Below are positions 6,573-9,639 of a stretch of 9,639 nt of DNA, one piece after another. The position numbers were made by a program, and so were the translations under genes. The first letter of the stretch is position 1; the number at the start of each line of letters is the position of its first letter. The stretch lies in contig JBIKVM010000113.1 in assembly GCA_044356825.1 (NCBI GenBank), forward strand, positions 1-9,639. The letters are read 5' to 3'. Source of the DNA: JAUREX01 sp044356825 (lineage in GTDB: Bacteria > Pseudomonadota > Alphaproteobacteria > Rhodobacterales > Rhodobacteraceae). The notes beneath the pieces are model-generated. The model saw only the letters and a program-made list of their open reading frames with translations, was not told the DNA's origin and did not search any database.

Positions 6573-7816
6573 GCAACGCACCCATCATCGATCCCCGGTC
6601 CAGACGGCGCAACCGGATCCTCGGCATGCTCCTGCTCGGGCTTGCCGCAGCCGTGATCGCGCTCTTCGGTCCCGGCGCCGAGGGGATGGCCACCTTCAAC
6701 CTGTCGACGCCACGCGCCGATTTCGCCCTCGCACCTCTGGTGGTGCCGGCGCGCATCGTCGTGATCATCGCCGCGATCCTCATCGCCATACTGGGGGGCA
6801 GGCTGCTGATCGCCTCGGGTCCAGCGCGGGAGAATCTCATCTTCGGGATCGGGCTTGCGATCTTCATCGTGGCCTTCCTGACTTGGGCGACGGCGGACAA
6901 GTCGATGTCCCTTGTCGGCCTGCTCCAGGCCACGGTGGTGCGCGCGGTCCCGATCGCCCTTGCCGGATTGTCGGGCACGTTGTGCGAGCGTGTCGGGGTC
7001 ATCAACATCGGCATCGAGGGGATGCTCATGGCCGGCGCGTTCACCGGCGCTGTCGTCGGTTCGCTGATCGGCGGCTGGGGCGGGCTTGCAGCGGCGACGG
7101 CGGTCGGCGCGGTGCTCGGACTTTTTCTCGCGCTGCTGACCGTCACCTATCGTGTGGACCAGATCATCGCGGGGGTGGTGATCAACCTTCTGATCCTCGG
7201 ATTGACATCCTACGCGACCAGCCAGGTCCTCGTCGAGAACCGGGATCTGAACCAGGCGCCCGTCTTCAGACCTATCCCCATCCCGATCCTGAGCGACATT
7301 CCCCTGCTTGGGCCTGTCCTCTTTGCACAGAACATCTTCGTCTACGGCGCCTTCCTCGCGCTTGCCTCGTCGACCTACTACCTGTTCCATACGCATTGGG
7401 GCCTGCGCGCCCGCGCCGTGGGCGAACATCCGCGCGGCGCGGACACGCTCGGGATCGATGTCTTCCGTGTGCGATACTTCAACGTGACGCTGGGGGGCGC
7501 GGTGGGCGGCTTCGGCGGTGCGTGGTTCACGCTCGGCGCCGTGGGCCAGTTCGACGAGAACATCACGGCCGGAAGGGGCTTCATCGGGCTTGCCGCGATG
7601 ATCTTCGGCCGGTGGCACCCGATGGGGGTGCTGGCGGCCGCCCTTATCTTCGGGTTTGCCGACTCGCTCCAGCAAAAGCTCGTCATCCTGCGCACGCCGG
7701 TACCGTCCGAATTCCTCGCCATGGCGCCCTACATCGCGACGATCATCGTTGTCGCGGGCCTCATCGGGCGCGCACATCCGCCGGCTGCGGATGGCAAGCC
7801 CTATGTCAAATCGTGA
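6569..7816 (+). CDS. ABC transporter permease, BPD_transp_2 family (second subunit)
   Basis: Partner permease, 415 residues, longer at the N-terminus than the usual NupQ-type subunit (about 300-320). It has three extra hydrophobic stretches (about 13-32, 48-72 and 85-105) before the conserved core. The core shows the family motif GVINIGIEGMLMAGAF, the VDQIIAGVVINLLILGL segment, the cytoplasmic GEHPRGADTLGID loop and the GAWFTLGAVGQFDENITAGRG section. The ATG at 6569 overlaps the previous stop as ATGA (6569-6572), with GGGAG about 10 bases upstream; it was chosen over earlier in-frame codons that lie inside the first permease. It forms the importer with the upstream ATPase, permease and binding protein. 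Confidence 0.94.
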   Translation: MSNAPIIDPRSRRRNRILGMLLLGLAAAVIALFGPGAEGMATFNLSTPRADFALAPLVVPARIVVIIAAILIAILGGRLLIASGPARENLIFGIGLAIFIVAFLTWATADKSMSLVGLLQATVVRAVPIALAGLSGTLCERVGVINIGIEGMLMAGAFTGAVVGSLIGGWGGLAAATAVGAVLGLFLALLTVTYRVDQIIAGVVINLLILGLTSYATSQVLVENRDLNQAPVFRPIPIPILSDIPLLGPVLFAQNIFVYGAFLALASSTYYLFHTHWGLRARAVGEHPRGADTLGIDVFRVRYFNVTLGGAVGGFGGAWFTLGAVGQFDENITAGRGFIGLAAMIFGRWHPMGVLAAALIFGFADSLQQKLVILRTPVPSEFLAMAPYIATIIVVAGLIGRAHPPAADGKPYVKS

Positions 7817-7822
7817 GGGGAA

Positions 7823-7851
7823 GCGCATGCGCCGGGTCGCAGCATGCGACC
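7823..7851 (+). other. Palindrome and stem-loop between permease and SDR genes
   Basis: GCGCATGCGC (7823-7832) is a perfect 10-bp palindrome. Directly after it, GGTCGCA (7835-7841) and TGCGACC (7845-7851) form a perfect 7-bp stem with a GCA loop. No T-run follows, so it does not look like a simple intrinsic terminator. It may be an mRNA stability or processing element, or a partial terminator, between the transport genes and the catabolic genes. Confidence 0.45.
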
Positions 7852-7885
7852 GGCCGTCTGCGAAAGTCCCGAAGGGAGAAGAAAG

Positions 7886-8668
7886 ATGGATCTGCACCTG
7901 ACCGGCAAGACCGCTCTGATCACCGGTGCGTCGCAAGGGATCGGTGAGCATGTTGCGGAAACTCTGGCGGCCGAAGGCGTGAACCTCCACCTCACGGCGC
8001 GCAATGCGGCAAGGCTCGAAGCGCTGAAGGCGCGGATCGGGGCGCGCTGCGCCGTGCGCGTGGACATCCATCCGCTTGACCTGACGGCCGATGGCGCGCC
8101 GGAGCAATTGGGCGAGGCCGTCGGGGCGCCCGATATCCTCGTGAACAACGCCGGCGCGATCCCGAGCGGAGACCTATGGGACGTCGATCAGGAAAGCTGG
8201 AAGACTGGATGGGATCTCAAGGTCTTCGGCTATATCGCCATGTGCCGGATCTTCTATCGCAAGATGAAGCAGGCCGGAGGCGGCACCATCATCAACATCA
8301 TCGGCAATGGCGGCGAGGTGCTCGATCCCAAGTACATCGCCGGTGCCTCCGGGAATGCAAGCCTGATGGGTTTCACCCGCGCACTCGGCGCCTACAGCCT
8401 TGACGACAATATCCGCGTCATTGGGGTGAACCCGGGCCCGGTCGATACCGACCGCATCTATGCCATGCTCCGCAAGTTCGCCCAGATCGAACTCGGCAAC
8501 CCGGAGGAATACCGGACGCTGCAGACCCGGTACCCGCTCGGTCGGCCGGCGCACCGGCACGAGATCTCGGACCTTATCGCGTTCCTCGCCTCCTCCAGGT
8601 CCGGCTACACCACCGGTACCATCATCACCGTTGACGGTGGCATCGCCTCGCGCCGGTCTCTTGTATGA
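7886..8668 (+). CDS. SDR-family oxidoreductase with an atypical active site
   Basis: A 260-residue Rossmann-fold protein of the short-chain dehydrogenase/reductase family. The cofactor motif TGASQGIG (13-20), NNAG (87-90), GTIINIIG strand and VNPGPVDTDR after the active-site helix are clear, as is the C-terminal TGTIITVDGG. The catalytic section is unusual: K-YIAGASGNASL has Tyr150, but the Lys normally four residues later is Ala154, and the helix aligns better with Asn157 at the Lys place. The usual Ser before it is replaced by a GNGG stretch (140-143). I recall similar YxxGxxGN proteins among annotated SDRs, so this may be a subfamily and not a dead gene. The substrate is unknown. The start at ATG 7886 is supported by AAGGGAG 7 bases upstream. 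It overlaps the next gene as ATGA. Confidence 0.88.
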   Translation: MDLHLTGKTALITGASQGIGEHVAETLAAEGVNLHLTARNAARLEALKARIGARCAVRVDIHPLDLTADGAPEQLGEAVGAPDILVNNAGAIPSGDLWDVDQESWKTGWDLKVFGYIAMCRIFYRKMKQAGGGTIINIIGNGGEVLDPKYIAGASGNASLMGFTRALGAYSLDDNIRVIGVNPGPVDTDRIYAMLRKFAQIELGNPEEYRTLQTRYPLGRPAHRHEISDLIAFLASSRSGYTTGTIITVDGGIASRRSLV

Positions 8669-9330
8669 CTGCGCGACAGAGGCTCGGCATTCTCATCCCC
8701 TCCTCGAACACCGTGCTCGAGCCGCTGGCAGCGCGCAATCTGGTGCAGGCAACTGTGCATTTCTCGCGGCTCGCGGTCCATGATGTGACACTCGGCGCCG
8801 TCTCGCGCGCACAGTTCGACCTCGACGCGCGGATGCAGGCGGCGCGGCTTCTGTGCGATGCGGGGGTGCGGGCGATCGTCTGGGGCGGGACATCCGCAAG
8901 CTGGCTTGGGGTCGATCACGACCTGCGCTTCGTCGACCGGCTCGGGGCCGAGACAGGGATCGCGGGTGGCAGCTCCGTACTCGAAATCTACCGCCAGATT
9001 TCCGAGATGGGGGCGCGTCGTCTGGGACTGGTGACGCCCTACACGCACGATGTCGCGGACCGGATCGCGTTGCACTTCGCCGCCTGCGGGCACGAGGTTG
9101 CCGCATCGAGCCGTCACGGCGGGACGCTGAGCCGCGATTTCGCCACCATCGGCGCAGACACGATCGCCCGGATGATCCGCGAGGCGGCCGCGCCGGGGGT
9201 CGATGCGGTCGTGATCATGTGCACGAACTTTCGCGGCGCCGACGTGGCCGAGGCACTTCGGGCCGAGATCGGGGTTCCGGTCATCGACAGCGCCATCGCC
9301 ACCTTTCAGGCCGGTCAGAGGCTGCTCTAG
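8665..9330 (+). CDS. Arylmalonate decarboxylase / maleate isomerase-like protein (Asp/Glu racemase superfamily)
   Basis: A 221-residue protein. The N-terminal GILIPSSNTVLEP (8-20) is the signature of the maleate isomerase/AMDase branch of the superfamily. Racemases in this fold use two cysteines. Here the first position is Gly75 in WGGTSASW, and the second is Cys186 in IMCTNF. AMDase has the same arrangement as I remember it (Gly74-Thr75-Ser76, Tyr126, Cys188), and here Thr76, Ser77 and Tyr126 (VTPYTHDV) are also present. This points to a decarboxylase or one-cysteine chemistry, not racemisation, with an enediolate held in an oxyanion pocket. The physiological substrate is not known. The protein is slightly shorter at the C-terminus than AMDase (240). 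It starts inside the stop of the SDR gene (ATGA), so the two are probably made together and may act in sequence. Confidence 0.85.
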   Translation: MTARQRLGILIPSSNTVLEPLAARNLVQATVHFSRLAVHDVTLGAVSRAQFDLDARMQAARLLCDAGVRAIVWGGTSASWLGVDHDLRFVDRLGAETGIAGGSSVLEIYRQISEMGARRLGLVTPYTHDVADRIALHFAACGHEVAASSRHGGTLSRDFATIGADTIARMIREAAAPGVDAVVIMCTNFRGADVAEALRAEIGVPVIDSAIATFQAGQRLL

Positions 9331-9446
9331 CTAATGGAACGCCCGTCACTGACCCCAGCGTGTGATCGCACATTACGGCTCCCCGGATGCGGGCGGTGCG
9401 CGTGCCGGTTGCGGCGCCTGACGCTCGGCTGCGGCAGTGGAGGGCG
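9331..9446 (+). other. Spacer before deoC, no clear terminator
   Basis: I see no hairpin with a T-run, so read-through into deoC is plausible. A 38-codon frame (ATG 9334 to TGA 9448-9450) crosses it and overlaps the deoC start; it has six Cys, no good ribosome binding site, and is probably chance. Confidence 0.4.
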
Positions 9447-9639
9447 ATGATGCACCCTTTTGCCCCCTCTGCCGACGCGTCTGTCCATTCCCGCAATCCG
9501 GGGATGGCGCTCGATCTCGACTGGGTATCGGGGGTTCAGGCGAACACCTCGGCGATCGAGCGCCGGATCGCGGCGCTGCCGGGTCGGCGGAGCGTGAAGA
9601 AGGACTGGCAGGCGGCGTGGCTCTGCCGGGCCGTCAGCC
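9447..9639 (+). CDS. deoC: Deoxyribose-phosphate aldolase DeoC, N-terminal part, cut by window end
   Basis: The frame is open to the right edge, with 64 codons visible. From residue 19 it reads GMALDLDWVSGVQANTSAIE, then RRSVKKDWQAAWLCRAVS, closely matching the start of the long DeoC/DERA type (human DERA: ELDLSWISKIQVN, RRTVKKEWQAAWLLKAVT, from memory). The enzyme cleaves 2-deoxyribose-5-phosphate to acetaldehyde and glyceraldehyde-3-phosphate in the cytoplasm. The catalytic Lys and Asp lie beyond the window. Two adjacent ATGs (9447, 9450) follow GGAGGG at 9439-9444; the second has the better spacing. It lies 116 bases after the AMDase-like gene and completes a deoxynucleoside route with the phosphorylase upstream. 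Confidence 0.9.
   Translation, partial: MMHPFAPSADASVHSRNPGMALDLDWVSGVQANTSAIERRIAALPGRRSVKKDWQAAWLCRAVS

Noticed and set aside
5969..8107. 712-codon open frame on the minus strand
   Set aside because: It lies opposite the permeases and the SDR. Its Arg/Asp/His-rich composition is typical of the antisense frame of GC-rich genes, and it has no recognisable domain.
9358..9372. TGTGATCGCACA as a CRP-like site or hairpin
   Set aside because: The half-sites are too close for a CRP site and the stem is only 4 bp; chance is enough to explain it.
9334..9450. 38-codon Cys-rich frame before deoC
   Set aside because: There is no good ribosome binding site and no recognisable pattern. Its stop overlaps the deoC ATG, but deoC has its own strong GGAGGG site, so coupling is not needed.

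Overview
The window is G+C-rich by eye, with the codon use and gene types of an alphaproteobacterium, probably a Rhodobacterales/Paracoccaceae-like organism. This placement is an inference from the BMP-type nucleoside ABC transporter, the DERA-like DeoC start and the IS5-family remnant; no rRNA or other marker gene is present.

Layout. Positions 1-314 hold the 3' end of an unrecognised plus-strand gene with a charged, coiled-coil-like tail. Positions 315-1132 contain no intact gene. Most of this stretch (330-931) is a decayed, internally deleted IS5-family (IS903-like) element that still has both terminal inverted repeats and the two ends of its transposase but has lost the catalytic core. A second small degenerate reading frame follows at about 932-1044. 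At 1133-1822 (minus) lies a GntR/FCD regulator. It is divergent from a plus-strand gene set filling the rest of the window, and the spacer between them carries a perfect 14-bp palindrome of GntR-operator type.

The plus-strand set, in order: a uridine-phosphorylase-like nucleoside phosphorylase (2022-2786); a BMP/PnrA-type periplasmic binding protein (2825-3859); a fused two-domain ABC ATPase (3928-5466); two BPD_transp_2 permeases (5463-6572 and 6569-7816); an atypical SDR oxidoreductase (7886-8668); an arylmalonate decarboxylase/maleate isomerase-like protein (8665-9330); and the first 64 codons of deoxyribose-phosphate aldolase DeoC (9447-end). Three junctions are ATGA overlaps, and all genes point the same way, so this looks like one operon.

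How it may work. The binding protein and ABC importer bring in a nucleoside, the phosphorylase splits it to base plus (deoxy)ribose-1-phosphate, and DeoC cleaves deoxyribose-5-phosphate to acetaldehyde and glyceraldehyde-3-phosphate. A phosphopentomutase would be needed and is not in the window. Two enzymes do not belong to the textbook pathway: an SDR lacking the usual Lys of its active site, and an AMDase-like enzyme with Gly/Cys in place of the Cys/Cys racemase pair. The phosphorylase has also lost the uracil-recognition arginines of E. coli Udp. Together these suggest that the substrate may not be an ordinary pyrimidine nucleoside. That is inference, and it is the most interesting part of the window.
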